Part shown: positions 41,977-49,733 of the stretch, in pieces | Layout of the letters: each line of letters opens with the position of its first letter | How positions within the stretch are numbered: the stretch's first letter is position 1 | NCBI GenBank assembly: GCA_041572755.1 | Contig: JBFFRY010000014.1 | Span: 1 to 61,850 of the forward strand | Direction of reading: 5' to 3' | From: JBFELU01 sp041572755 | Lineage (GTDB): Bacteria > Actinomycetota > Acidimicrobiia > Spongiisociales > UBA11373 | DNA: 61,850 nucleotides | Made by a program: the position numbers and the translations under genes | The notes under the pieces: model-generated | The model's input: the letters and a program-made list of their open reading frames with translations, nothing else | Databases searched by the model: none | Told to the model about the DNA's origin: nothing

Positions 41977-42753
41977 ATGCCGCTCATCGGAGTGTTCGAC
42001 TCGGGCGTCGGAGGTCTCTCGGTGCTCCGAGAGATCCGGGTGCTCTTGCCCGACGCCGACATGTTGTATCTGGCCGATCAGGCTCGGGCCCCGTACGGCG
42101 ATCGGAGCCAGGACGATGTCAGAACGATCGCCGGGCGGGCGGCAGAGTTCCTGATCGAAGCGGGCGCCGAGACGGTGGTCGTTGCCTGCAACACCGCCTC
42201 GGCGGCGGCGCTCCACTGGCTCCGGCAACGCCGTCCCGAGACGGTGTTCGTGGGAATGGAACCGGCGGTCAAGCCGGCGGCACGGGTCACGGCCAGCGGT
42301 GTCGTCGGAGTGCTGGTCACGCCATCGACGTTTCAGACGCGAGTGGTGGCCGATCTCGCCGAGCGGTTCGCCGACGGGGTCACCGTGATCACCCGGGCCT
42401 GCCCGGGTCTCGCCGACGCAGTTGAACGGCTCGACGATCCTGGGACCGCCGTGGCAGACCATGTGGAGGCTCTGGTGGCATCGGGTGCCGATGCGATCGT
42501 GATCGGGTGCACCCATTACTCGTTCCTCGCGGATTCGATTCGAGGACTGGCCGGTGCTGGTGTGACGGTCATCGACCCGGCCCCGGCGGTGGCCCGCCAG
42601 GTGGCTCGGGTCGCCCCCGGGACGGGAGCGGGGGCGACCCGCTACCTCACTACCGGGGACCCGGCGCGCTTCGCCGATCAGGTGGGGCGACTGCTGGGGG
42701 TGTCCATCGTTGCGGACCGGGTCTCCGTTGGAGAGGGTTCCCCGGGGAATTGA
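41977..42753 (+). CDS. murI: Glutamate racemase
   Basis: 258 residues. Interconverts L- and D-glutamate for peptidoglycan. Signatures: IGVFDSGVGGLSVLREI, DMLYLADQARAPYGDRS, VVVACNTASAAAL (catalytic C71), VTPSTFQT, and DAIVIGCTHYSFL (catalytic C178). Full length. The start at 41977 fits the family N-terminus and the TAGGCT element. The HAIR operator for dnaK (42749-42769) overlaps the last codon and TGA stop of murI, so HspR binding extends into this gene. Confidence 0.97.
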   Translation: MPLIGVFDSGVGGLSVLREIRVLLPDADMLYLADQARAPYGDRSQDDVRTIAGRAAEFLIEAGAETVVVACNTASAAALHWLRQRRPETVFVGMEPAVKPAARVTASGVVGVLVTPSTFQTRVVADLAERFADGVTVITRACPGLADAVERLDDPGTAVADHVEALVASGADAIVIGCTHYSFLADSIRGLAGAGVTVIDPAPAVARQVARVAPGTGAGATRYLTTGDPARFADQVGRLLGVSIVADRVSVGEGSPGN

Positions 42754-42769
42754 TAATGGTCGACTCAGG
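42749..42769 (+). promoter_or_regulatory. HAIR-type HspR operator and dnaK promoter
   Basis: ATTGATA-N7-ACTCAGG matches the HAIR layout CTTGAGT-N7-ACTCAAG with a degenerate left arm. It overlaps the murI stop (42751-42753). TTGATA (42750-42755) with a 17-bp spacer to TAAACT (42773-42778) is a plausible promoter inside the operator. The 12-mer TCGACTCAGGTT recurs in the clpB site. Confidence 0.75.
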
Positions 42770-42821
42770 TTATAAACTGCGATAGCGCTAAGAAATCTCT
42801 CCAAGACCTCCGAGGAGCACC

Positions 42822-44645
42822 ATGAGCCGAGCAGTAGGCATCGACCTGGGCACCACCAACAGCGTGGTGGCCGTCTACGAAGGTGGCGAACCCACCATCA
42901 TCGCCAACGCCGAGGGACACCGCACCACCCCATCGGTAGTCGCCTTCTCCAAGGGCGGCGAAGTGCTCGTGGGTGAAGTGGCCAAGCGCCAAGCGATCAC
43001 CAACCCGGAACGCACCGTCCGCTCCGTGAAGCGCCACATGGGCACCGACTGGTCGATCGAGATCGACGGGAAGGACTTCACGGCCCAGGAGATCAGCGCT
43101 CGCATCCTGCAGAAACTCAAGCGGGACGCCGAGGCCTACCTCGGAGGCGAGGTGACCCAGGCGGTGATCACCGTTCCCGCCTACTTCGGCGACGCCCAGA
43201 GACAGGCCACCAAGGAAGCGGGCCAGATCGCCGGCCTCGAGGTTCTGCGGATCATCAATGAGCCGACGGCCGCTTCCCTCGCCTACGGGCTCGACAAGGA
43301 GGCCCACGACCAGACGATCCTGGTCTTCGACCTCGGTGGCGGCACCTTCGATGTCTCGGTGCTCGAGATCGGCGAGGGCGTCTTCGAGGTCAAATCCACC
43401 AGCGGGAACACGCAGCTCGGCGGTGACGACTTCGACGAGAAGGTCATCGAATGGTTGGTCAAGGAGTTCAAGAACGACCACGGGGTCGACCTCTCCAAGG
43501 ATGCCATGGCCATGCAGCGCCTCAAGGAGGCGGCCGAGAAGGCGAAGATCGAGCTGTCATCGGTGTCGTCGACCGAGGTGAACCTCCCGTTCATCACTGC
43601 CACCGCCGACGGGCCGCTGCACCTGCTCAAGACCCTGAGCCGGTCCGAATTCCAGAAGCTCACCGAGGACCTGGTGGCGGCCACCAAGGATCCCTTCTTG
43701 CAGGCGATCAAGGACGCCGGTGTCGAGGTGAGCGAGATCGATCACGTGATCCTGGTCGGGGGCTCCACCCGGATTCCGGCGGTGCATGAGCTGGTCACCG
43801 AATTGACGGGAAAGGAGCCCCACAAGGGTGTCAACCCCGATGAGGTCGTCGCCGCCGGCGCCGCCCTCCAGGCGGGTGTGCTGAAGGGCGACGTCAAGGA
43901 CATCCTGCTCCTCGACGTCACCCCCCTCACCCTGGGTATCGAGACCATGGGCGGGGTTGCCACGAAGATGATCGAGCGCAACACCACCATCCCGACGCGC
44001 CGCTCCGAGATCTTCACCACCGCAGCCGACGGCCAGCCGGAAGTGGAGGTCCACGTGCTCCAAGGCGAGCGGGAGATGGCCGCTTACAACAAGTCGCTGG
44101 GCAAGTTCAACCTGACCGGCATCCCACCGGCACCGCGCGGTGTTCCTCAGATCGAGGTGACGTTCGACATCGACGCCAACGGCATCGTGTCGGTCTCCGC
44201 CAAGGACCTCGGCACCGGCAAGCAGCAACAGATCACGATCACCGGCGGCACGGCGCTGCCGAAGGACGAGATCGACCGGATGGTCGAGGACGCCGAGGCC
44301 CACGCCAACGAGGACAAGGAGCGGCGCGAGCTGGCCGAAGCCCGCAACCAGGCGGACCACGTCGCCTACCAGACCGACAAGACGCTCGCCGACTACGGCG
44401 ACAAGGTGAGCGACGACGAGAGGTCTCAGATCACCGAGAAGCTCGAGGCGTTGCGCGAGCTTCTCAAAGATGAGAACGCCGGCGTCGAGTCGCTGCGCTC
44501 GGCCACCGATGCGGTGCTCTCCGCCTCCCAGGTCCTCGGTCAGAAGATCTATGAGGCCACCCAGGCGGAGGCGGCTGGGGCCGGGCCGTCCGGTGACGAC
44601 GACGTCGTCGAAGCCGAGATCGTCGACGAAGGCGAGGAGTCGTGA
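42822..44645 (+). CDS. dnaK: Chaperone DnaK (Hsp70)
   Basis: 607 residues. ATPase domain signatures: GIDLGTTNSVVAVYEGGEP, ITVPAYFGDAQRQATKEAG, DLGGGTFDVSVLEIGEGVFE and VGGSTRIPAVHELV. The linker and substrate domain begin near LLLDVTPLTLGIETMGG, and the acidic C-terminus ends in VVEAEIVDEGEES. It is the first gene of dnaK-grpE-dnaJ-hspR. The next three genes each overlap the preceding stop by 1 to 4 bp. Preceded by the HAIR element at 42749-42769, so it is probably repressed by HspR and induced by heat. Confidence 0.99.
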   Translation: MSRAVGIDLGTTNSVVAVYEGGEPTIIANAEGHRTTPSVVAFSKGGEVLVGEVAKRQAITNPERTVRSVKRHMGTDWSIEIDGKDFTAQEISARILQKLKRDAEAYLGGEVTQAVITVPAYFGDAQRQATKEAGQIAGLEVLRIINEPTAASLAYGLDKEAHDQTILVFDLGGGTFDVSVLEIGEGVFEVKSTSGNTQLGGDDFDEKVIEWLVKEFKNDHGVDLSKDAMAMQRLKEAAEKAKIELSSVSSTEVNLPFITATADGPLHLLKTLSRSEFQKLTEDLVAATKDPFLQAIKDAGVEVSEIDHVILVGGSTRIPAVHELVTELTGKEPHKGVNPDEVVAAGAALQAGVLKGDVKDILLLDVTPLTLGIETMGGVATKMIERNTTIPTRRSEIFTTAADGQPEVEVHVLQGEREMAAYNKSLGKFNLTGIPPAPRGVPQIEVTFDIDANGIVSVSAKDLGTGKQQQITITGGTALPKDEIDRMVEDAEAHANEDKERRELAEARNQADHVAYQTDKTLADYGDKVSDDERSQITEKLEALRELLKDENAGVESLRSATDAVLSASQVLGQKIYEATQAEAAGAGPSGDDDVVEAEIVDEGEES

Positions 44646-45214
44646 GCGTCACCGAGGACGATGCCGTCGTCGAGGCACCCGGCGAGGCCGTTCCCACTCC
44701 TTCCGAGGAACTCCCCGAGGACCGTGACGAAGCGGTGAGCGTCCTGTTGGAGACGCTCGCCTCGCTTCGGGACACGGCCGATGCCCATCTCGACGATCTG
44801 CAGCGGGTCGCCGCCGAGTTCGAGAACTACCGGAAGCGGGCCGAGCGGGAGCGCCGGGAGATCGTGGATCGAGCCGCCGAACGAGTCGTCGAAGCGATAC
44901 TCCCGGTGCTCGACTCCTTCGACCAAGCGTTCACCCATGAGGCGCAATCGCCCTCGGAGGAGAAGCTCCTCGCCGGCTTGCGGGGGACCTTCCACCAGTT
45001 GATGGACGTCCTTCGCAAGGAGGGTCTCGAAGTGGCCTCCGGGGCCGGAGAGCCCTTCGATCCGGCCGTCCACGAGGCCGTCGCCGGCGGAGGTGACGGC
45101 TCGCTCGTGGTCGGTGAGGAAATGCGTCGTGGCTATCTGCTCAAAGGCAAGGTCATCCGGCCGGCTCTCGTCGCCGTCCGCCCGGATGAGCTCGACGAGG
45201 GCGACACCGGCTGA
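44642..45214 (+). CDS. grpE: Nucleotide exchange factor GrpE
   Basis: 190 residues from GTG at 44642, overlapping the dnaK stop by 4 bp (GTGA). An acidic disordered N-terminus is followed by a long coiled coil (LASLRDTADAHLDDLQRVAA, then EFENYRKRAERERREIVDRA) and the beta-wing with EGLEVASGAGEPFDPAVHEA and RGYLLKGKVIRPALVAV. It releases ADP from DnaK. Second gene of the heat-shock operon. Confidence 0.98.
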   Translation: MSVTEDDAVVEAPGEAVPTPSEELPEDRDEAVSVLLETLASLRDTADAHLDDLQRVAAEFENYRKRAERERREIVDRAAERVVEAILPVLDSFDQAFTHEAQSPSEEKLLAGLRGTFHQLMDVLRKEGLEVASGAGEPFDPAVHEAVAGGGDGSLVVGEEMRRGYLLKGKVIRPALVAVRPDELDEGDTG

Positions 45215-46128
45215 TGCGCCGGGAGTGGCTCGAGAAGGACTACTACGAGACCCTCGGGGTCGTTCGGGATGCCACCGACTCCGAGATCAAGAAGGCCTAC
45301 CGCCGCCTGGCCCAGGAGCACCACCCCGACAACAACCCGGGAAACCCCGCGGCCGAAGCTCGTTTCAAGGAGATCGGCGAGGCCTACGCCACCCTCGGTG
45401 ACGCCGAGGAGCGGGTCAAGTACGACCAGGCCCGGGACGCCTTCGCCAGGGGCACCTTCATGGACGGCCCCGGGGGCGATGCCCAGTACGTCCGGATCGA
45501 CGACCTCGAGAATCTCGGCGACCTGTTCGGGGGAGGGGTGTTCGGTGGCCTCGGCGACCTGTTCGGCTTCGGCGCTCACCACTCCCCGGGCCGGGCCGGG
45601 CGCGACCTGGAGACCGAGGTGAGCCTCACCTTCCACGAGGCGGTCTCCGGCACCACCAGGGCGATCACCGTTGAGCGAGGCCGCACCGTGAACGTCAAGA
45701 TCCCGGCCGGCATCAACGACGGCGCTCGCATGCGGCTGCGCGGCAAGGGCGGCTCGGGGACGGGTGGGGGCGCTCCCGGCGACCTCTACGTGAAGGTTCG
45801 CGTCGGCAGCCATCCTGTCTTCGAGCGCTCCGGTCTGGACCTCCGGGTCAAGGTGCCGATCTCATTCACCGAGGCAGCCCTCGGCGCTCGTATCAGTGCA
45901 CCCACCCTCGATGGCAAGGTGACGCTGAAGGTGCCGTCCGGCACGCCGTCCGGAAAGACCTTCCGGGTCACCGGCAAGGGGATCGCCGCAGCCGATCGAA
46001 CCGGCGACCTGCTGGTGACCGTCGAGGTGGTGGTGCCCACCCACCTCGACGATGCCACCCGGGAGCTCCTCGAGCGGCTCCACGACGACGATCGATCGAG
46101 AGAACTCCGAGCCCACTTGGGGGTGTGA
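45214..46128 (+). CDS. dnaJ: DnaJ-type co-chaperone lacking the zinc finger (type II)
   Basis: 304 residues from ATG at 45214, overlapping the grpE stop by 1 bp. The J-domain has YYETLGVVRDATDSEIKKAY and the HPD motif in QEHHPDNNPGN. A Gly/Phe-rich linker (LFGGGVFGGLGDLFGFGAHH) leads straight into the C-terminal peptide-binding domain (LETEVSLTFHEAVSGTTRAI, VNVKIPAGINDGARMRLRGK). The four CxxCxGxG zinc repeats of canonical DnaJ are absent, so this is a CbpA/type II co-chaperone in the place normally held by DnaJ. It stimulates DnaK ATPase. The stop overlaps hspR by 4 bp. Confidence 0.95.
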   Translation: MRREWLEKDYYETLGVVRDATDSEIKKAYRRLAQEHHPDNNPGNPAAEARFKEIGEAYATLGDAEERVKYDQARDAFARGTFMDGPGGDAQYVRIDDLENLGDLFGGGVFGGLGDLFGFGAHHSPGRAGRDLETEVSLTFHEAVSGTTRAITVERGRTVNVKIPAGINDGARMRLRGKGGSGTGGGAPGDLYVKVRVGSHPVFERSGLDLRVKVPISFTEAALGARISAPTLDGKVTLKVPSGTPSGKTFRVTGKGIAAADRTGDLLVTVEVVVPTHLDDATRELLERLHDDDRSRELRAHLGV

Positions 46129-46538
46129 ACGTGAGCCACGACGCCAATGAAGCCGTCTACATCATCTCGGTGGCCGCCGAGCTCGCCGGGGTTCATCCCC
46201 AGACGCTGCGCATCTACGAACGCCGCGGTCTGCTGAGCCCGTACCGGACACCGGGCGGCACCCGCCGCTACTCCGACGAGGACCTGGAACGGCTCGGCAT
46301 GATCCAGGAACTGACCGCCGACGGCGTGAACCTCGAGGGGGTGCGCCTGATCCTCGAGATGCGAGATGATATCGAGCGGCTCCAGAGGCAGGTCTCCCGT
46401 TTGCGGCGCCTCCTCGGAGAAGCCGAACAGCGGGTGAGGACCGGTTCGGCCCCCCGGGTCGGCCACGTGCCGGGACGAGCGCGCCGCAACCTTCCCGATG
46501 TCCCCCGTCCCAACCTCGGTGGTCTTCTCGACGGGTGA
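46125..46538 (+). CDS. hspR: HspR heat-shock repressor (MerR family)
   Basis: 137 residues from GTG at 46125, overlapping the dnaJ stop by 4 bp. The MerR-type helix-turn-helix reads ISVAAELAGVHPQTLRIYER, with RGLLSPYRTPGGTRRYSDED as wing, then a coiled coil (LEMRDDIERLQRQVSRLRRL) and a Pro/Arg-rich tail. HspR binds HAIR sites and needs DnaK as co-repressor, giving feedback control. Candidate targets in this window are the dnaK operon (42749) and clpB (52463). Confidence 0.97.
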   Translation: MNVSHDANEAVYIISVAAELAGVHPQTLRIYERRGLLSPYRTPGGTRRYSDEDLERLGMIQELTADGVNLEGVRLILEMRDDIERLQRQVSRLRRLLGEAEQRVRTGSAPRVGHVPGRARRNLPDVPRPNLGGLLDG

Positions 46539-46612
46539 GGCGAGCGAACGGTGCCCCAGCCACCAGGGCCGTCCATCCCCCCACCCCACCACGCCGGCGG
46601 TCGAATCCCCGC

Positions 46613-47086
46613 TCAGGCCGAGATCTGCACTTCCCGGGGCTGGGTGGCCGCCAGGTAGTCCTCCATCGAGATACGCATCGAGTGACGGTGATCGCCGGCG
46701 TTGAACACCAGTTCCTCGGCCGCCATCAGCCCGCCGTCGACCACGACCGGCATGCCGTAGAGATTGCCGAACGGCGGCTCCGCACCCAGTTCGCAATCGC
46801 CGAAGACCTCGCCGAACTCGGCTTCGGTGGCCAGTTCCACCTCGTCACAGTCGAAGGCCTGCTTCGCCAGCGTCATGCTGACGTGATCCGGGGCGGCCAA
46901 CACCGCCATGACCAACTCACCGTCGGCACTCAGGATCACCGGCTTGGCGACCTGTCTTCCCGGCACACCCTCGGCCTGGGCCATCGCTTGGGCGGTGAAG
47001 GTCTGGCGATGTTCGGTCAGGGTGTAGGGGATGCCGTGTGACACGAGATGCTCGCGAACACGATGAGCGCAATCGAGTTCCGTCAT
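46613..47086 (-). CDS. YbaK/ProX-type aminoacyl-tRNA deacylase
   Basis: 157 residues from ATG at 47086, with GGGAGG seven nt upstream; further in-frame sequence is not family-like. YbaK/EbsC fold: IPYTLTEHRQTFTAQAMAQA, GRQVAKPVILSADGELVMAV, EVFGDCELGAEPPFGNLYGM (catalytic-site Gly/Pro region), and a GLMAAEELVFNAGDHRHSMR end. Such proteins hydrolyse misacylated tRNA or modify signal aminoacyl-tRNAs; the exact substrate is unknown. Convergent with hspR (74 bp, no clear terminator) and divergent from thiI. Confidence 0.88.
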   Translation of the reverse strand: MTELDCAHRVREHLVSHGIPYTLTEHRQTFTAQAMAQAEGVPGRQVAKPVILSADGELVMAVLAAPDHVSMTLAKQAFDCDEVELATEAEFGEVFGDCELGAEPPFGNLYGMPVVVDGGLMAAEELVFNAGDHRHSMRISMEDYLAATQPREVQISA

Positions 47087-47224
47087 CAGACACCTCCCCT
47101 TCGAACGACCGACGGCGGGACTGCGGTCCCCCGTCGCTCCCCCAAACGTACGCGTCTGCGCGGCGGGGTGGCGATCGATGGCTCCCTCGGACACGACCCG
47201 CCTATGGTGGGAGGACGGCGTGGC

Positions 47225-47229
47225 GGAGG
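47225..47229 (+). promoter_or_regulatory. Ribosome binding site indicating a CTG start for thiI
   Basis: GGAGG lies six nt before CTG at 47236. The thiI frame has no ATG, GTG or TTG between this site and the stretch overlapping the divergent gene, so CTG is the best-supported start. Confidence 0.6.
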
Positions 47230-47235
47230 TTCACC

Positions 47236-48435
47236 CTGCCGATCACCGATGACTCGTCCCTGCGGCTGACCGCTTCAGGGGAGATCTTCCTCAAGTCCCG
47301 GACCACCCGGGACCGGTTCCTGCGCATCCTCATCGAGAACGTGCAGGACGCCCTTCGGCGCGCCGGGATCGACGGGATCGTCCGCCGCAGTGGCTATCAC
47401 GAGATGGCGATCGAGGGCGACGCCGGGGACGAGACCGCCGAGGTGTCGGCGCGGACCTTTGGGATCGGACGGGTGGAACGGATGCGCGCCATCGAAGCCA
47501 CCGCTCTCCCCGAGCTCGGAGAGGCCGTTGCCGGGGCGACTCTCGACCTGGTGGCCGGGCGGCGCTTCGCGGTCCGAGTGCGTCGACGCGGGGACCATCC
47601 CTGGAGATCTCGGGATGCCGAGGCCCTCATCGGCCGCCTGCTGCTCGATGCCTCCGCCGGGGTGGATCTCGACAATCCGGAGGTCACGGTCCGGCTGCTC
47701 GTCCGCGACGATCGGGCCTGGCTCGTCGATCGCCGCTGGAGAGCGGTCGATGGTTTGCCGCTACGGACTCAGGAACGAGCGCTGGCTCTCCACTCGGGCG
47801 GCATCGACTCCCCGGTGGCCGCCTGGATGATGATGCGTCGGGGGTGCCCGATCGACTTCCTCCACCTGATGATGGATTGCGCCGCTGCCGATCAGGCCCT
47901 TGCGGTGGCTCACTCGCTGAGCATGCGGTGGTCGGGAGGGACCGAACCCCGTCTCCACGTCATCGACTTCCAACCGATCAAAGAGGCGCTCCGGGAACGC
48001 GTCGCTCCCCGAATGCGCCAGGTGGTCCTCAAGCGGCTCATGCTCGGCACCGCCGAGCGGGTGGCGGCGAGGCTGGAGATCCCGATGCTGATCACCGGGG
48101 ACTCGCTGGGACAGGTGTCGTCGCAGACCGCCGCCCACCTCGTCGAAATGGACCGCTCGATCGCGACGCCGATCCTCCGGCCCCTCGTCGGGTTCCACAA
48201 GGAGGAGATCGTGGCGCGGGCCAAGGAGATCGGGACGTTCGATCTGTCGGTCCGAACCCAGGAGGTCTGCGATCTCTCCGACGGCAACCGGGTGGCGACC
48301 AAAGCCACCAAACGCCGCCTCGACGAGGGACTGAGGCAGGTGGGCCCCGAGCTCGTCACCGCAGCCCTGGCGACCTGGGAAACCGTCGACGCCCGGGCCT
48401 GGTGGCCGGGGATGCCCATGCAGCCGGCGGCCTAG
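47236..48435 (+). CDS. thiI: tRNA 4-thiouridine / thiamine thiazole sulfurtransferase ThiI (no rhodanese domain)
   Basis: 399 residues from an apparent CTG start at 47236 (GGAGG at 47225-47229). The frame is open upstream to an ATG at 47038, but that extension lacks family sequence and overlaps the divergent deacylase. The NFLD/THUMP region starts LRLTASGEIFLKSRTTRDRF, and the PP-loop ATPase is ALALHSGGIDSPVAAWMM (SGGIDS near 188), followed by LITGDSLGQVSSQTAAHL and FHKEEIVARAKEIGT. The C-terminal rhodanese domain of E. coli ThiI is missing, as in many other bacteria and archaea. The stop overlaps the nucleosidase GTG by one base. Confidence 0.9.
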   Translation: MPITDDSSLRLTASGEIFLKSRTTRDRFLRILIENVQDALRRAGIDGIVRRSGYHEMAIEGDAGDETAEVSARTFGIGRVERMRAIEATALPELGEAVAGATLDLVAGRRFAVRVRRRGDHPWRSRDAEALIGRLLLDASAGVDLDNPEVTVRLLVRDDRAWLVDRRWRAVDGLPLRTQERALALHSGGIDSPVAAWMMMRRGCPIDFLHLMMDCAAADQALAVAHSLSMRWSGGTEPRLHVIDFQPIKEALRERVAPRMRQVVLKRLMLGTAERVAARLEIPMLITGDSLGQVSSQTAAHLVEMDRSIATPILRPLVGFHKEEIVARAKEIGTFDLSVRTQEVCDLSDGNRVATKATKRRLDEGLRQVGPELVTAALATWETVDARAWWPGMPMQPAA

Positions 48436-49193
48436 TGCCCGGTCGGCTGGGCATCCTGGGGGCGATGGAGGAGGAGGTCGGCCCGCTCCGGCGGCGCTTG
48501 GAGGAGCCGGAACATCAGACCGTCGCCGGCCGGAGCTTCACCACCGGACGCCTCGCCGATCACGCCGTGGTGCTGGCCGTCTGCGGATTCGGCAAGGTGG
48601 CCGCCGCGGCCACCACGTCCACCATGCTCGACGTCTTCGACGCAACCACGGTGGTCTTCAGCGGCGTTGCCGGAGGGATCGGGACCGGAATCGGCATCGG
48701 TGACGTAGTGGTGGCCGACGCCCTGGCTCAGCACGACTTCGACGCCTCCCCCTTGTTTCCACCGTATGTGGTGCCCTCGCTGGGAGGTCCGACGGTGCCC
48801 ACCGATCCCCGGTTGTCCCTGATCTCCGTGCGCGCTGCCTCCCACTACCTCGAGCGTCGGTTCGCCGGGGAGATCCCCGGCGCCGAACGAGCTCACTTCT
48901 CCATCGCAACACCCCGGGTCCATACCGGCCTGGTCGCCAGCGGGGATCGCTTCATCGCAGATCCCGCCGAGGCACAGAGACTGGCGAGCGACCTGCCGGG
49001 TCTCCTGGCCGTGGAGATGGAGGGGGCGGCGACCGCCCAGGTGTGCGCCGAGCGGTCGATTCCGTTCACCGTGATCCGCACGATCTCCGACAGAGCCGAT
49101 CACGAGGCCCCGACCGACTTCGCCCGCTTCGTCACCTCGGTCGCCGGTCCCATGGGAGCCGGGATCGTCGAGGAGCTCGCCGGGCTTCTCTAG
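48435..49193 (+). CDS. 5'-methylthioadenosine/S-adenosylhomocysteine or futalosine nucleosidase
   Basis: 252 residues from GTG at 48435, overlapping the thiI stop (TAGTG). MTAN/Pfs fold: LGILGAMEEEVGPLRRRL, VVLAVCGFGKVAAAATTSTM, VVFSGVAGGIGTGIGIGDVV, GLVASGDRFIADP, LLAVEMEGAATAQVCAE and TVIRTISDRADHEAP (catalytic Asp in the SD). It cleaves adenine from MTA or SAH. The same fold also serves as futalosine hydrolase MqnB in menaquinone synthesis, and the choice cannot be made from sequence alone. Coupled to thiI. Confidence 0.88.
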   Translation: MPGRLGILGAMEEEVGPLRRRLEEPEHQTVAGRSFTTGRLADHAVVLAVCGFGKVAAAATTSTMLDVFDATTVVFSGVAGGIGTGIGIGDVVVADALAQHDFDASPLFPPYVVPSLGGPTVPTDPRLSLISVRAASHYLERRFAGEIPGAERAHFSIATPRVHTGLVASGDRFIADPAEAQRLASDLPGLLAVEMEGAATAQVCAERSIPFTVIRTISDRADHEAPTDFARFVTSVAGPMGAGIVEELAGLL

Positions 49194-49253
49194 AGCGATC
49201 GGCAATTCACTCGTGCCGGAAGCGACCTCGACCGGGAAGCCGGCGTCGGCGCC

Positions 49254-49283
49254 ACGGGCCCGCCCCTTTCGAGACGGGCCCGT
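49254..49283. terminator. Bidirectional terminator-like hairpin between nucleosidase and mscL
   Basis: ACGGGCCCG (49254-49262) pairs with CGGGCCCGT (49275-49283) around a 12-nt loop, between two convergent genes. T-runs are weak, so termination may depend on the strong stem. Confidence 0.5.
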
Positions 49284-49289
49284 CCACCT

Positions 49290-49679
49290 TCAGCGCTTCA
49301 GCGAGTCGCGGATCTCACGCAGCAGGACGATGTCCTCGGGCGGGGTTGCCGGTGCCTCCTCTTCCCCGCTCTGGCGACGCTGCAGGTAGGCGTTGTACGG
49401 CTTGACGACGAAGAAGAACACCGACGCCGCCACCGTCAGGAACGTGATGAGCGCGGTCAGGAATGCCCCGTAGCGAAGCACTGCATCGCCCCACAGGTCG
49501 ATCGTCAGGGTCGAGAAATCGGGCTGGCCGAAGATCGCCCCGATGACCGGGTTCACGATGTGATCGATGAACGCGGTCACCAGCGCCCCGAAGGCGGCAC
49601 CCATGACGAATGCCACCGCCAGCTCGACCAGGTTGCCCCTGGCGATGAAGTCCTTGAACTCCTTGAGGATCTTGTCCAC
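49290..49679 (-). CDS. mscL: Large-conductance mechanosensitive channel
   Basis: 129 residues from GTG at 49679 with GGGAGG upstream. Classic MscL: MDKILKEFKDFIARGNLVEL N-terminal helix, TM1 AVAFVMGAAFGALVTAFIDH, a VNPVIGAIFGQPDF turn, periplasmic loop, TM2 GAFLTALITFLTVAASVFFF, and the cytoplasmic helix PEDIVLLREIRDSLKR. It opens under hypo-osmotic shock. Convergent with the nucleosidase and divergent from the AAA ATPase (54 bp). Confidence 0.98.
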   Translation of the reverse strand: MDKILKEFKDFIARGNLVELAVAFVMGAAFGALVTAFIDHIVNPVIGAIFGQPDFSTLTIDLWGDAVLRYGAFLTALITFLTVAASVFFFVVKPYNAYLQRRQSGEEEAPATPPEDIVLLREIRDSLKR

Positions 49680-49733
49680 GGTCCTCCCTTCCTCCTAGGT
49701 CGCATTCTGCCCGCTGAGGACCGGAACCCGCTC

